From Oscillibacter hominis (GTDB lineage Bacteria; Bacillota; Clostridia; Oscillospirales; Oscillospiraceae): a DNA stretch of 64,000 nucleotides. Positions 41,094 through 49,882 of the stretch are shown here, in pieces. How positions within the stretch are numbered: the stretch's first letter is position 1; each line of letters starts with the position of its first letter. The notes under the pieces are model-generated. The model was not told where the DNA came from, made no database searches, and saw only the letters and a program-made list of their open reading frames with translations. The stretch lies in the NCBI RefSeq assembly GCF_014334055.1, contig NZ_CP060490.1, positions 2,480,001 to 2,544,000 of the forward strand, given 5' to 3'. The translations under genes were made by a program, and so were the position numbers.

Positions 41094-41762
41094 TCACAGC
41101 CTGCCGCGACGCCGCCACAGCCCGTAGGCCGCCACAGCCGCCGCCGTGGTGGCCGCCATGACCCCAAGGGCGATCAGGAACTGGGGGGAGCCGGGCTCCT
41201 CTATGGCGTCTCCCATCAGGGTGAAGCAGATGGTCTGGGGGGCGAAGCCCAGCACCGAGCCCAGCACATAGGGCCGGTAGCGCAGCCCGGAGGCCCCCAT
41301 GTACATGCTGACGATGTCGCAGGAGAATAGGCCCACGACCCGGACCAAAAAGGCGTAGATAAAGTCGTTTCCCACCCGGAAGTCCCGGAGCGCATGGAGC
41401 TTTGGATGCTTTTCCATCAGGCGCTCCACGCTCTGGCCCGCGGAGAACCGGGCGGTGAAAAAGGGCACGGAGCAGGCCACCCCCACTCCCAAGAGGTTGA
41501 GGGCAAGGGCCGCCGGGAGGGGGAAGACCAGCGTGGCCGCTACCTCGAACAGGGCCAGCGGCAGCAGCACGGACAGGCTCTTGACCGCATAGAGCAGCAA
41601 AAGGAGCAGCGCCGCCAGCAGCTGGTTTTCCGGCGTGTGATCCAGCAGGGCCTCCACGGTGAGGTCCCGGTCCGTCCCCAGGACCCAGATCACCAGGGCA
41701 ATGGTCACGGCCATAGGCGCCAGCCGCAAAAGCCGCTTTCCCAAAGGCTCCTTTTTTTCCAA
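41094..41762 (-). CDS. TVP38/TMEM64 (DedA-superfamily) membrane protein
   Basis: 222 aa from TTG 41762, chosen because AAGGAG lies seven bases upstream; an ATG 51 bases earlier has no clear site. About six hydrophobic segments. FSCDIVSMYMGASGLRYRPY and LGFAPQTICFTLMGDAIE match the SNARE-associated/VTT domain. The superfamily takes part in lipid scrambling and envelope homeostasis. It ends 61 bases upstream of the ileS promoter. Confidence 0.83.
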   Translation of the reverse strand: MEKKEPLGKRLLRLAPMAVTIALVIWVLGTDRDLTVEALLDHTPENQLLAALLLLLLYAVKSLSVLLPLALFEVAATLVFPLPAALALNLLGVGVACSVPFFTARFSAGQSVERLMEKHPKLHALRDFRVGNDFIYAFLVRVVGLFSCDIVSMYMGASGLRYRPYVLGSVLGFAPQTICFTLMGDAIEEPGSPQFLIALGVMAATTAAAVAAYGLWRRRGRL

Positions 41763-41955
41763 AGTCCCGCTCCTTTCCCTGTGATTGGGCCTGCGCCCCT
41801 CCGGCCGTTGCATTGGCCACTCTGCCGCCTGCTGAGCCGGATGAAAGCGCAAGATTTTGAACCTGCAGTTTATCTTATTATCATACCGCCGCAGGGCCGG
41901 AATGTAAATCATAAAATGACGCCGTGCCGGGATACTCCGGCACGGCGTTATTTTT
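41763..41955. other. Intergenic region with vanW terminator (41919-41948)
   Basis: 193 bases between the TVP38-like start and the VanW stop. It contains the hairpin ACGCCGTGCCGG / CCGGCACGGCGT, which on the minus strand follows the VanW stop and is trailed by CATTTTATG. Nothing else is seen. Confidence 0.75.
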
Positions 41956-43791
41956 TTAGGTACCGCCCTGCTGGGTGCCGCCCTGTCCGGCGCTGGAGGC
42001 GCTTCCATCCTCCGGCACAGGCCAGTTGATGGCGCCGTCCGGATTTTCCGGCGCGGAGGTGCCGCCTTCCGTCTCCGGGGTGGTGGGCGTGCCGCCGCCC
42101 TCCGGGGTCTCCGGCGTCACGGGCGTGGAGCCTCCACCCTCCGGCACCTCCGGCGTCACCGGATCGGTGACCTCCGGAGTTACGGGTTTCACAACAGGCG
42201 TATCCGGGACCTCCTTGGTGCCCCGCAGGATCACCTTGTTGCGGACCTTGTAGTCGCTGGAGGCCTCGAACGTGCTGGAGATCAGCTTGCCGCTGGCGTC
42301 GTATACATTGCGGTAGGTGCGGACCTTGTAGCCTATGTAGGGTGTGGTCTTCACCTTCTCCGTGCCCGTCGGCAGCGTGGGATCGTCCTCGTAGACCACC
42401 TCAAAGGGCGTGGTGCTCAAGTCCTCCTTGGTCATCTTCACGTATTTTCCCGTCAGGTTGGTGCCGTAGATGGTGACGGTCAGGAAATTTTTGGAGTAAA
42501 CAGCGACAATTTTAATGGGATAGTCCGTGTTGTTGGCAAAGCGGAACTCCGGCCCGCCCCAGGACACGGTGGCGTCCATGCCCTTTGTGATGTAGGACGG
42601 CGCATAGCGGTGGGCCGCCCGGGTGACGATCTCCAGATCGGAGAGCAGCGCCGCCATATAGAGGGTGGAGGAGGTCTGGCAGATGCCGCCGCCGATCTCG
42701 TCCACGGTTTCGCCCTTCACATAGGCCGGGGCCGGCAGGTACCCCCGGGCCGCGGTGCGCTCACCCACCACGTCGTTGTAGGAAAAGACGTCGCCGCTGT
42801 TGAGCACAAAGCCGCTGATTGCTGCCGCGGACTTTTTCACATTGCCGATGCGGTTGGAGCTTCCGCTCACGTGGGTCTTGTAAGTGCCCAGCACATCCCG
42901 GAACAAAAGCGGCCGGAGCTCATCTGCCGTCACGGCGGGATACTCCACCACCGCCGGGATCTCCACGGTTTCACCGGGCTCCGCCTCGTCCAACAGCCGC
43001 TGGGCCTCCTCCTGGTCAAACTCAGCGCCCACCACGGCCTCGTAGATGCTGCCGGTCTTTGCGTCGTACCCGGCGTTTTTCACCTCCCGGGCCGCGGCGG
43101 TGTGGACCGCCTGGGCGGTGAGGACCGTGCCCTGCACCACCGTGTAGGGGATGGAGACGGACTCGTAGTCACACTTGCCCAGCGCCTCGCTCAGCACCTG
43201 GACCAGCGTGTCCGGGTCCAGGGAATAGCCGTCCTTGGCCTTGGTGATGTAGACGGCTTCCGACCCCATGGTGTAGGCGCCGTTCACCGGCTCGCGGCTC
43301 AGTTTTTTTGCAAGGGCGGGGGAGAGCTCCTCCAGCTTCTCGGCCTGGAGGACCGCGTCCACGCCGCCGCCGCTCAGCATCCCGCTGAGGTAGTGCCAGC
43401 CGGAGGCAAGGAAGCTTGCGCTGTGGCAGTAGTCGTAAGCCGCCCGGGCCGTGGCGGCGCTGTCCATGGTCACGCCGCCCAGGTCACCGAAGGTCAGGGG
43501 CACCTCGGCGCCGGAGTAATCGTCCCCGGACTCAGCCAGCGTCAAACCGACAGCCGTGTCGTCCGTCCAGGCGCCCTGGTGGGCCTCTAACTGAGCCTCC
43601 GCCTGGGCGATGGTCATCCCGCCCACCTCCCAGGTGTCCGCCACGCGGATGCCGGGGAAGATGGTGGTGCTGCGGCTGGCCGCGAAGCACAGGGCTATGT
43701 AACACAAGAGCAGGATGCCCGCGGCAACGGCGGCGATGGCCAGGCCCCGCTTATTCCATTTTTTCCCTGCCTCCATGTGTTTTCCTTCCAT
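41956..43791 (-). CDS. VanW-domain cell-envelope protein with G5-like and proline-rich tail
   Basis: 611 aa from ATG 43791 with GGAGG six bases upstream. N-terminal TM (LAIAAVAAGILLLCYIALCF). Two repeated domains with peptidoglycan-binding-like (PG_binding_4) character (about 55-300). The VanW domain shows GDVFSYNDVVGERTAARGYL and GGGICQTSSTLYMAALLSDL. A G5-like segment follows (SGKLISSTFEASSDYKVRNK). A tail of TPEV/TPET/EGGG repeats is probably extended across the wall. VanW function remains unclear although it is widespread in Gram-positive envelopes. It is monocistronic, downstream of the noc-like gene. Confidence 0.88.
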   Translation of the reverse strand: MEGKHMEAGKKWNKRGLAIAAVAAGILLLCYIALCFAASRSTTIFPGIRVADTWEVGGMTIAQAEAQLEAHQGAWTDDTAVGLTLAESGDDYSGAEVPLTFGDLGGVTMDSAATARAAYDYCHSASFLASGWHYLSGMLSGGGVDAVLQAEKLEELSPALAKKLSREPVNGAYTMGSEAVYITKAKDGYSLDPDTLVQVLSEALGKCDYESVSIPYTVVQGTVLTAQAVHTAAAREVKNAGYDAKTGSIYEAVVGAEFDQEEAQRLLDEAEPGETVEIPAVVEYPAVTADELRPLLFRDVLGTYKTHVSGSSNRIGNVKKSAAAISGFVLNSGDVFSYNDVVGERTAARGYLPAPAYVKGETVDEIGGGICQTSSTLYMAALLSDLEIVTRAAHRYAPSYITKGMDATVSWGGPEFRFANNTDYPIKIVAVYSKNFLTVTIYGTNLTGKYVKMTKEDLSTTPFEVVYEDDPTLPTGTEKVKTTPYIGYKVRTYRNVYDASGKLISSTFEASSDYKVRNKVILRGTKEVPDTPVVKPVTPEVTDPVTPEVPEGGGSTPVTPETPEGGGTPTTPETEGGTSAPENPDGAINWPVPEDGSASSAGQGGTQQGGT

Positions 43792-43926
43792 GTATGCCCT
43801 CCTATGGAACAATTGAATCAACTGCGGACAACCACACCCTATGCAACCGGCGGGCGGGTTATCACCACGTGACCCATTTTACCACAGAAATCGGGGGAAA
43901 AGCATTACAATCCCGTAACAACTGCT

Positions 43927-44727
43927 TTACCGTCCGCTCTGCTTGGGGATGCGGATGGTCAGCAGGATTTCGCTGTCCGTGTCCCGGCGGTCCCACCCTG
44001 CGTCCACGCCGGCCCGGCGCATCACGCCGAGGCCCCGCTCCACGCTGTTGAGGAACAGCCGCACGTCCTTGAGGATGAAGGTGGCCCGGCGCTGGGGCGG
44101 CGCGGTCTGGAGATGGGCGAGGCGCTGGTCGATGTAGGTTTCACTCTGGGCCACGTTGAGGCCGTGGTCGATGATGTAGCGCAGGGCCGCCGTCCGCTCG
44201 CCCTCCTCCTCCAGCCGCAGCAGCGCCCGGGCGTGGCGCTCGCTTAAGTTCGCCTGGCGCAGCAGCGCCCGGTCCGCCTCGCTCAGCCGCAGCAGCCGGA
44301 GCTTGTTGGCCACGGCGCTCTGGGACTTGCCCAGCCGGCGGCCAACCTCCTCCTGGCTGAGCCCGTAGTCCCCGATGAGTTTGGCCATGGCCTCGGCCTC
44401 CTCAAAATAGTGGAGGTCCTGGCGCTGGAGGTTTTCCACCAGGGCCAGGGCGGCGGAGTCCTCATCGCCCATGGCCGCCACAATACAGGGCACCTCCCGC
44501 AGCCCGGCCAGCGCCGAGGCACGGAGCCTGCGCTCACCGGCCACCAGTTCAAACTCGTCCCCCTTGCGCCGCACCGTCAGGGGCTGGAGCACCCCGTAGC
44601 GGCGGATGCTCTCCGACAGCTCCGAGAGCGCGCGCTCCTCAAAGTGGCGGCGGGGCTGGGCCGGGTTGGGGCGGATTTTCTCCAGGGGGATGCGGAGCAC
44701 GGACCCCGCCTTACGGTAAAACTGCAT
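43927..44727 (-). CDS. noc: Second ParB-family protein, Noc-like
   Basis: 266 aa. ParB/Noc fold: IRPNPAQPRRHFEE, AGERRLRASALAGLREVP with the CTP-binding motif, ENLQRQDLHYFEEA, and HTH LSQEEVGRRLGKSQSAVANK. It lacks the N-terminal ParA-activating GLGRGLGAL segment of the ParB at 19-20 kb. Its place beside mnmE in the origin region fits Noc, which occludes division over the nucleoid. The C-terminal dimerisation region is basic and ends EILLTIRIPKQSGR. It is divergent from mnmE. Confidence 0.82.
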   Translation of the reverse strand: MQFYRKAGSVLRIPLEKIRPNPAQPRRHFEERALSELSESIRRYGVLQPLTVRRKGDEFELVAGERRLRASALAGLREVPCIVAAMGDEDSAALALVENLQRQDLHYFEEAEAMAKLIGDYGLSQEEVGRRLGKSQSAVANKLRLLRLSEADRALLRQANLSERHARALLRLEEEGERTAALRYIIDHGLNVAQSETYIDQRLAHLQTAPPQRRATFILKDVRLFLNSVERGLGVMRRAGVDAGWDRRDTDSEILLTIRIPKQSGR

Positions 44728-44899
44728 GAAAAGACTCCTTTCCCGGAAATACTCTTCTTTCTATCCTACGGATTTTCATTCGACTTTACCTGAAAAAACC
44801 GTCGAAGGGGTGGGAAAATTTCAAATGATTTGCTATACTGGTTCAATTCGGAGGAATCCGCAAGGTTTTGAATGAGTTTGTGAGAAAAAGAGGTGCACC

Positions 44900-46243
44900 A
44901 TGGAACCCATTGCTGCCATTGCCACCGCCCTGGCCCCCTCGGCCATCGGCGTGATCCGCGTCAGCGGCGAAGGAGCCGCCGCCCTGGCCAGCCGCGTTTT
45001 TTCCCCTGCCGCGGGAAAGCCGCTGGATAAATGTCCCCCCAGAACCATGCACTACGGCACCATGTCAGATCGGCGCCGCCGCACGGTGGACCGGGGGATG
45101 GCCGTCTGGTTCCCCGCCGGCCGCAGCTACACCGGCGAGGAGTCGGCGGAGCTCTACTGCCACGGCTCCCCGGTGGCCATGGGAGAGGTGCTGGAAGCCC
45201 TCTTTGAAGCCGGGGCCAGGCAGGCCGGGCCGGGGGAGTTCACCCGCCGCGCCTTTTTGAACGGCCGTATGGACCTGACCTCGGCGGAGGCTGTGATGGA
45301 CCTCATCGACGCGGAGACAGCGGAAGCGGCCCGCCTGGCCGCCTCTCAGAGCGGCGGCGCCCTGGGCCGCACGGCCCAGGCGGTCTATGACGGCCTGCTG
45401 GACCTCTCCGCCCGGTTTTCAGCGGTGGTGGATTACCCGGACGAGGATTTGGAGGACGTCCGCCCTGATGAGATCCGCGCCGCGCTGGATCGGGCGGAGG
45501 AGACGCTCTCCGCCCTGCTTTCCACGGCCGGCAGGGGGGCGGTCATGAGGACCGGTGTGCCCACCGCCCTCATCGGACGGCCCAACGCTGGCAAATCGTC
45601 CCTGCTCAACGCCCTGGCCGGGACAGAGCGGGTGATCGTCACCGCCCGGCCCGGCACCACCCGGGACACGGTGGAGGAGCCGGTACGGCTGGGGGACGTG
45701 ACGCTGCGGCTCATCGACACCGCCGGTATCCGGGACGCGGAGGAGGAGGCGGAGCGATTGGGCGTGGAGCGCTCCCGCCGGGCCGCTGCCCAGGCGGAGC
45801 TGGCCATTTTGGTGCTGGATGGGTCCGCCCCCTGGTCCGGGGAGGATGAGCAGGCGCTGGAGGCCGCCTCCGCCGCAAAGCGCCTGCTGGTGGTGCGGTC
45901 CAAGGCGGACCTGCCCCAGGAGCCGGGCCTTGCGGAGCGCTTTCCCCAGGCCCTTTCGGTCAGCGCAAAGACCGGCCGGGGCATAGAGGACATAGTGCGG
46001 GCGGTCGGCGGACTCTTCCCGTCGCCGGAGGCCGCCTTCACCCTGACCAACCAGCGCCAGCAGGACGCGGTGCGCCGGGCCTTGGAGGCCGTGAAGCGCT
46101 CCCGCCAGGCCCTGGAGCTGACGCCGGACGCGGCCCTCACCGATGTGGAGGAGGCCATGGCTGCCCTGGGGGAGCTCCTGGGCGCCACGCCGAGGGAAGA
46201 CATTGTGGAGCAGGTGTTCGCCCGGTTCTGCGTGGGAAAATAG
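44900..46243 (+). CDS. mnmE: tRNA modification GTPase MnmE
   Basis: 447 aa; with MnmG it installs the 5-carboxymethylaminomethyl/taurinomethyl-type group on U34 of wobble tRNAs. The N-terminal folate-binding domain starts PIAAIATALAPSAIGVIRVS. The G domain has GRPNAGKSSLLNALAG, DTAGIRDAEEEA and the embedded switch PGTTRDTV. The C-terminus is FARFCVGK, with the catalytic Cys. The start ATG has GGTG just upstream. MnmG is not in the window. Confidence 0.96.
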   Translation: MEPIAAIATALAPSAIGVIRVSGEGAAALASRVFSPAAGKPLDKCPPRTMHYGTMSDRRRRTVDRGMAVWFPAGRSYTGEESAELYCHGSPVAMGEVLEALFEAGARQAGPGEFTRRAFLNGRMDLTSAEAVMDLIDAETAEAARLAASQSGGALGRTAQAVYDGLLDLSARFSAVVDYPDEDLEDVRPDEIRAALDRAEETLSALLSTAGRGAVMRTGVPTALIGRPNAGKSSLLNALAGTERVIVTARPGTTRDTVEEPVRLGDVTLRLIDTAGIRDAEEEAERLGVERSRRAAAQAELAILVLDGSAPWSGEDEQALEAASAAKRLLVVRSKADLPQEPGLAERFPQALSVSAKTGRGIEDIVRAVGGLFPSPEAAFTLTNQRQQDAVRRALEAVKRSRQALELTPDAALTDVEEAMAALGELLGATPREDIVEQVFARFCVGK

Positions 46244-46304
46244 CGAAAACCGGCAGGAGCGCGTTTTTTGCATGAAAAGCGATATTGAATCAGCCGTTAA
46301 ATGA

Positions 46305-46333
46305 TTTACAAAACCAGATTTTTGTGGTATGCT
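46305..46333 (+). promoter_or_regulatory. Promoter of the DUF1836 gene
   Basis: TTTACA (46305-46310), a 17-base spacer, TATGCT (46328-46333), between mnmE and the DUF1836 start. Confidence 0.65.
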
Positions 46334-46374
46334 ATGTCTGTTTCTATGGAGTTTCAAAAGAAGGAGGCAAGGAA

Positions 46375-46902
46375 ATGGACGAGCTGCACGCGCTGCAGGA
46401 GGTGCTGCGCGGCCAACGGCCGGTGGAGTGGGATCAGCTGCCCGACATCCCGCTGTATATGGATCAGGTGCTCTCTTACATGGACCGGCAGAGCATCCGC
46501 GTGGATGAGAGCGACGCGCTGACCTCCGCCATGGTGAACAACTACACCAAAAGCGGACTGGTGCCCCGGGCCGAGGGGAAGAAGTACGGCCGGGAGCATC
46601 TGGCCTATCTGACGGCCATCTGCGCCCTCAAGCAGGTGATGTCCGCCCGGGACATGGCGCTCATCATCGGCAAGGAGACGGAGGGGAGCCACTCGGTGGA
46701 GGAGATGTATCAGCGTTTTCGCACCAGCCTGGACCAGGCGCTGGAGCATGCCGCCGGGGAGATGGACCCCTATCTGGACGAGGAGAAGCTGGCTGACGGC
46801 GCCGTCCACTTTGCCCTGTTGAGCTATGCCGCCGGCGTGGCCAGCCGGCGCTACGTGAACGTGCTGCGGTCTCTGGAGCCGGAGAGCAAGAGGAAAAAAT
46901 AA
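46375..46902 (+). CDS. DUF1836-family protein (MerR-like)
   Basis: 175 aa from ATG 46375 with AAGGAGGCAAGG upstream. IPLYMDQVLSYMDRQ, NNYTKSGLVPRAEGKKYGRE and ICALKQVMSARDMALIIGKE match DUF1836, a Firmicutes family with a MerR-like winged HTH. It is presumably a regulator; the target is unknown. The DegV gene follows after 36 bases, likely cotranscribed. Confidence 0.87.
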   Translation: MDELHALQEVLRGQRPVEWDQLPDIPLYMDQVLSYMDRQSIRVDESDALTSAMVNNYTKSGLVPRAEGKKYGREHLAYLTAICALKQVMSARDMALIIGKETEGSHSVEEMYQRFRTSLDQALEHAAGEMDPYLDEEKLADGAVHFALLSYAAGVASRRYVNVLRSLEPESKRKK

Positions 46903-46938
46903 GCCGGCGGCGCCGGTTTTCTGAAGGAGAGAGGAACT

Positions 46939-47811
46939 ATGAGAGAGTTTGTCATTATGACCGACAGCTGCTGCGACATGACCGCAAAAATGGCGGCGGA
47001 TTTGGAGCTGGAGGTGCTGCCCCTGTCGCTGCACATGGGTGCTCAGGAGTACCGCAACCTGTTGGACGGCAGCGAGATCGGCTTCCAGGACTTCTACAAC
47101 CGCATCCGCTCCGGGGAGGAGGCCACCACCTCTGCCATCAGCGTCGGCGCGTTTGAGGAGCGGATGCGCCCCATCCTCCGCCAGGGAAGAGATATCCTGT
47201 GCATCAATTTTTCCTCGGCCCTGTCCACGACCTACCAGTCCGCGGCCATTGCGGCCGAGGATATGCGCGCGGAGTTCCCCGAGGCCAAGGTCCTGGTAGT
47301 GGACAGCCTGTGCGCCTCATTGGGCCAGGGGCTGCTGGTCTATCTCTGCGCCCAGGAGAAAAAGCGGGGCGCGACCATCGACGAGGTCCACGCCTTCGCC
47401 GAGGCCACCAAGGGCAGGGTCTGCCACTGGTTCACCGTGGACGATCTGAACCATCTCAAGCGGGGCGGCCGCATCAGCGCCGCCACGGCGCTCTTCGGCA
47501 CCATGCTCTCCATCAAGCCGGTGATGCACGTGGACGACACAGGCCACCTGGTGCCTGTCAGCAAGGCCCGGGGCCGCAGGTCCTCCCTGGTGGAGCTGGT
47601 GAACCATATGGAAAAGACCGCCGTGGACCCGGCCCATCAGACCGTGTTCATCAGCCACGGCGACTGCGAGGGCGACGCGCTGTTTGTGGCCGACGAGATC
47701 AAAAAGCGCTTCGGCACGGAGCAGATCTACCTCAATTTCGTTGGGCCCGTCATCGGCAACCACTCCGGCCCGGGCACGGTGGCCCTGTTCTTCCTGGGCA
47801 GCCAGCGCTGA
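46939..47811 (+). CDS. DegV family fatty acid-binding protein
   Basis: 290 aa. Opens VIMTDSCCDMTAKMAADLEL. FSSALSTTYQSAAIAAEDM and DDLNHLKRGGRISAATALFG are family signatures. DegV-type proteins bind a fatty acid between two domains and act with FakA as FakB in fatty-acid activation. fakA is not present here. prmA starts 14 bases downstream. Confidence 0.93.
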   Translation: MREFVIMTDSCCDMTAKMAADLELEVLPLSLHMGAQEYRNLLDGSEIGFQDFYNRIRSGEEATTSAISVGAFEERMRPILRQGRDILCINFSSALSTTYQSAAIAAEDMRAEFPEAKVLVVDSLCASLGQGLLVYLCAQEKKRGATIDEVHAFAEATKGRVCHWFTVDDLNHLKRGGRISAATALFGTMLSIKPVMHVDDTGHLVPVSKARGRRSSLVELVNHMEKTAVDPAHQTVFISHGDCEGDALFVADEIKKRFGTEQIYLNFVGPVIGNHSGPGTVALFFLGSQR

Positions 47812-47825
47812 AGCGAGGCGGCGGA

Positions 47826-48779
47826 ATGAATTGGCTGGAGCTGCACATTGACACCTCTCCCGCCGGGCTGGAGCCGGTGACCACGCTGCTTTCCGCACTG
47901 GGGATCGACGGCGTGGTGGTGGACGACGAGGGAGAGTTCCTGGAGTTTTTGGAGAACAACCATCAGTACTGGGACTATGTGGACGAGGAGCTGATGGCGC
48001 GGGAGCGGGGCAAGTCCCGCATCACCTTCTACCTGGAGGAGAACGAATCGGGGTTCAGCCTGTTAGGCCAGGTGCGCATCGCCCTTTCCGCCCTCAAGCG
48101 GGAGCGGAGCGACTGCGGCACGCTGCTGCTCACCATGGAGAACCTTCAGGACTCCGACTGGGAGAATAACTGGAAGCAGTACTATAAGCCTATGGAGATC
48201 GGGGAGCGGCTGATCGTCATCCCCGAGTGGGAACAGGCGGACACCGGGGGCCGCATCCCCCTGATCCTCAATCCCGGGCTCACCTTTGGGACCGGAAGCC
48301 ACGCCACCACCCGGCTGTGCCTGACAGCCCTGGAGCGCCACGTCCGCGGCGGCGAGCAGGTGCTTGACCTGGGCTGCGGCAGCGGCATTTTGTCCGTGGC
48401 CGCCCTGGCGCTGGGGGCGGAGCACGCCGTGGCCGTGGACATCGACGACAAGTGTCTGAACGTGGCCTATGAAAACGCGTCCCTCAACCACATCGGCCGC
48501 GACCGCTGCCGGGTGCTGGTGGGCAACGTGCTCTCCGACGACGCCCTCCGGCAGGAGATCGGCTCCGGCTACGACATCGTGGTGGCCAACATTGTGGCGG
48601 ATGTGATCATCGCCCTGGCCCCCATGGTGGGGGAGCTGAAGAAGCGGGAGGGGCTGTTCCTCTGCTCCGGCATCATTGACGACCGGGCGGTGGAGGTGGC
48701 GGACCGGCTCCGCCAGGCGGGCCTTGCCATTTTGGAGACCAGGGAGAGCGAGGGCTGGTTTTCCTATCTTTGCAGATAG
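47826..48779 (+). CDS. prmA: Ribosomal protein L11 methyltransferase
   Basis: 317 aa from ATG 47826 with GAGGCGG upstream; the much longer open frame upstream overlaps the DegV gene and is not used. The N-terminal substrate domain includes WENNWKQYYKPMEIGERLIV. SAM site: LTFGTGSHATTRLCL and VLDLGCGSGILSVAALALGA. It trimethylates L11. A strong hairpin terminator follows. Confidence 0.93.
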   Translation: MNWLELHIDTSPAGLEPVTTLLSALGIDGVVVDDEGEFLEFLENNHQYWDYVDEELMARERGKSRITFYLEENESGFSLLGQVRIALSALKRERSDCGTLLLTMENLQDSDWENNWKQYYKPMEIGERLIVIPEWEQADTGGRIPLILNPGLTFGTGSHATTRLCLTALERHVRGGEQVLDLGCGSGILSVAALALGAEHAVAVDIDDKCLNVAYENASLNHIGRDRCRVLVGNVLSDDALRQEIGSGYDIVVANIVADVIIALAPMVGELKKREGLFLCSGIIDDRAVEVADRLRQAGLAILETRESEGWFSYLCR

Positions 48780-48836
48780 CGCGGACGGAAGGCCGGCGGA
48801 GGGTTGCGCTTCCCCGGCGCAATGGGAAAGAAAAAA

Positions 48837-48867
48837 GCAGAGGCAAGCTTGCCTCTGCTTTTTTTCT
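48837..48867. terminator. Bidirectional terminator after prmA
   Basis: AGCAGAGGCAAG / CTTGCCTCTGCT, a fully symmetric 24-base stem, preceded by a run of A and followed by TTTTTTT. It separates prmA from the convergent gene at 48872. Confidence 0.9.
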
Positions 48868-48871
48868 GTTG

Positions 48872-49231
48872 TCAGCTGGTGGACACCGATACGCTGGCTA
48901 CCCGGTCATTCTCCAGCCCCAGCGTCAAAAAGGCGCAGTCGATGGAGATCAGCCCCGGTTCCATCCCCAACTCATAGGAGAGAAAGGCGCCGGAGTCTGT
49001 TAAATACACCGTCTCCTCCCCAAGGAGGGCCTTCACCTGGTGGACGCTCATGCCCTCCAGGTCGTAGCGGCCCAGCAGGTTGTCCACCAGGTCCGCGCGC
49101 CGCTCCGGGGAACTGAGCCAGCGCTCCGTGGTGAAGGTGTGCTGGAAGCGGCACCACACCACGGCCGCAAGGGCGATGGCCAGCGCGGCAATCCCCAGCC
49201 ACAGCTTCTTTTCCTTCCACGCCGCATTCAT
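48872..49231 (-). CDS. Small membrane-anchored protein, SmpA/BamE-like fold (weak)
   Basis: 119 aa. One N-terminal TM (LWLGIAALAIALAAVVWC). A C-terminal domain follows with VDNLLGRYDLEGMSVHQVKA and a beta-rich remainder ending VASVSVSTS. The 'ALLGE' helix then strands recall BamE/SmpA-type lipoprotein domains, but the match is by eye only. It starts 3 bases after the amidase stop, so it is probably translated with it. Function unknown. Confidence 0.65.
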   Translation of the reverse strand: MNAAWKEKKLWLGIAALAIALAAVVWCRFQHTFTTERWLSSPERRADLVDNLLGRYDLEGMSVHQVKALLGEETVYLTDSGAFLSYELGMEPGLISIDCAFLTLGLENDRVASVSVSTS

Positions 49232-49234
49232 CCT

Positions 49235-49876
49235 TCAGTCCTCCTTTTCAAAGCCCTCATTGAGACGCGCCTCCACGTCTGAGAGGAACTGCGTCCAGGC
49301 GTCCTCATGGTCCACATAGTATTTGGGGCAGATTTTTCCCGTTACATCATAATGACGGATGACGTCCTCATTTGGTTTCAAATGATAGGTCTCGCACAGC
49401 CAGGCCGTCAGCTCCACCACCTGCCCATAGGTCACGTCGGAAAACTGCCCGGTCTCGTCCGGATGGCACACCTCCACCGCCACGGTGTCGTCGTTGCGGC
49501 TGTTCGAGGCGTATGCGATCTCCGTCAGGGGGATGCACTGGATGACCTCCCCCTCCAGCCCCACCACAAAGTGGGCGCTGGCATAGGTGTCTTCCTCCCC
49601 GGTGGAGAGGGATTCAAAGTAGTTGCGGTTGGCCTGGGCGGAAGTGCCGGGGTTGCCCACATAGTGGATCACCACGCCCCGGACCTCCTTCAGCTTGTCG
49701 CCGGGCCGGGACCAGGGGTTTTCCGTCAGAAACTGCTGTTCCACCCACCCGGGTGCCTGGACGTCCGACGGCCTTGAGCGCAGCAAAACCCACGCGCCAA
49801 AGCATAGAAACGCCAGCGCCAGCAGCAGCGGTGCCGGGGTAATGCCCCGGGTTCTCTTTCTGTGTCGTGTCGCCAT
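49235..49876 (-). CDS. N-acetylmuramoyl-L-alanine amidase (Amidase_2), membrane-anchored
   Basis: 213 aa. A TM near the N-terminus (PAPLLLALAFLCFGAWVLL) precedes the amidase_2 fold: VRGVVIHYVGNPGTSAQANR, SAHFVVGLEGEVIQCIPLTE, AVEVCHPDETG and IRHYDVTGKICPKYY. Zinc ligands are His in VVIHYVG, His in IRHYDV and Cys in KICPKY. It cleaves the amide between MurNAc and L-Ala. It is 6 bases after the ABC permease gene. Confidence 0.9.
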   Translation of the reverse strand: MATRHRKRTRGITPAPLLLALAFLCFGAWVLLRSRPSDVQAPGWVEQQFLTENPWSRPGDKLKEVRGVVIHYVGNPGTSAQANRNYFESLSTGEEDTYASAHFVVGLEGEVIQCIPLTEIAYASNSRNDDTVAVEVCHPDETGQFSDVTYGQVVELTAWLCETYHLKPNEDVIRHYDVTGKICPKYYVDHEDAWTQFLSDVEARLNEGFEKED

Positions 49877-49882
49877 AGGAGA

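Noticed and set aside
42030-42180. Repeated CTCCGG-type units that could be mistaken for a CRISPR or tandem repeat element
   Set aside because: They encode the TPEV/TPET/EGGG-rich tail of the VanW protein, with irregular repeat lengths and no unique spacers.
44741-44752. TTTCCCGGAAAT ahead of the noc-like gene as a Noc site
   Set aside because: It lacks one central G, changing the spacing between half-sites; it overlaps the ribosome-binding region of the gene.
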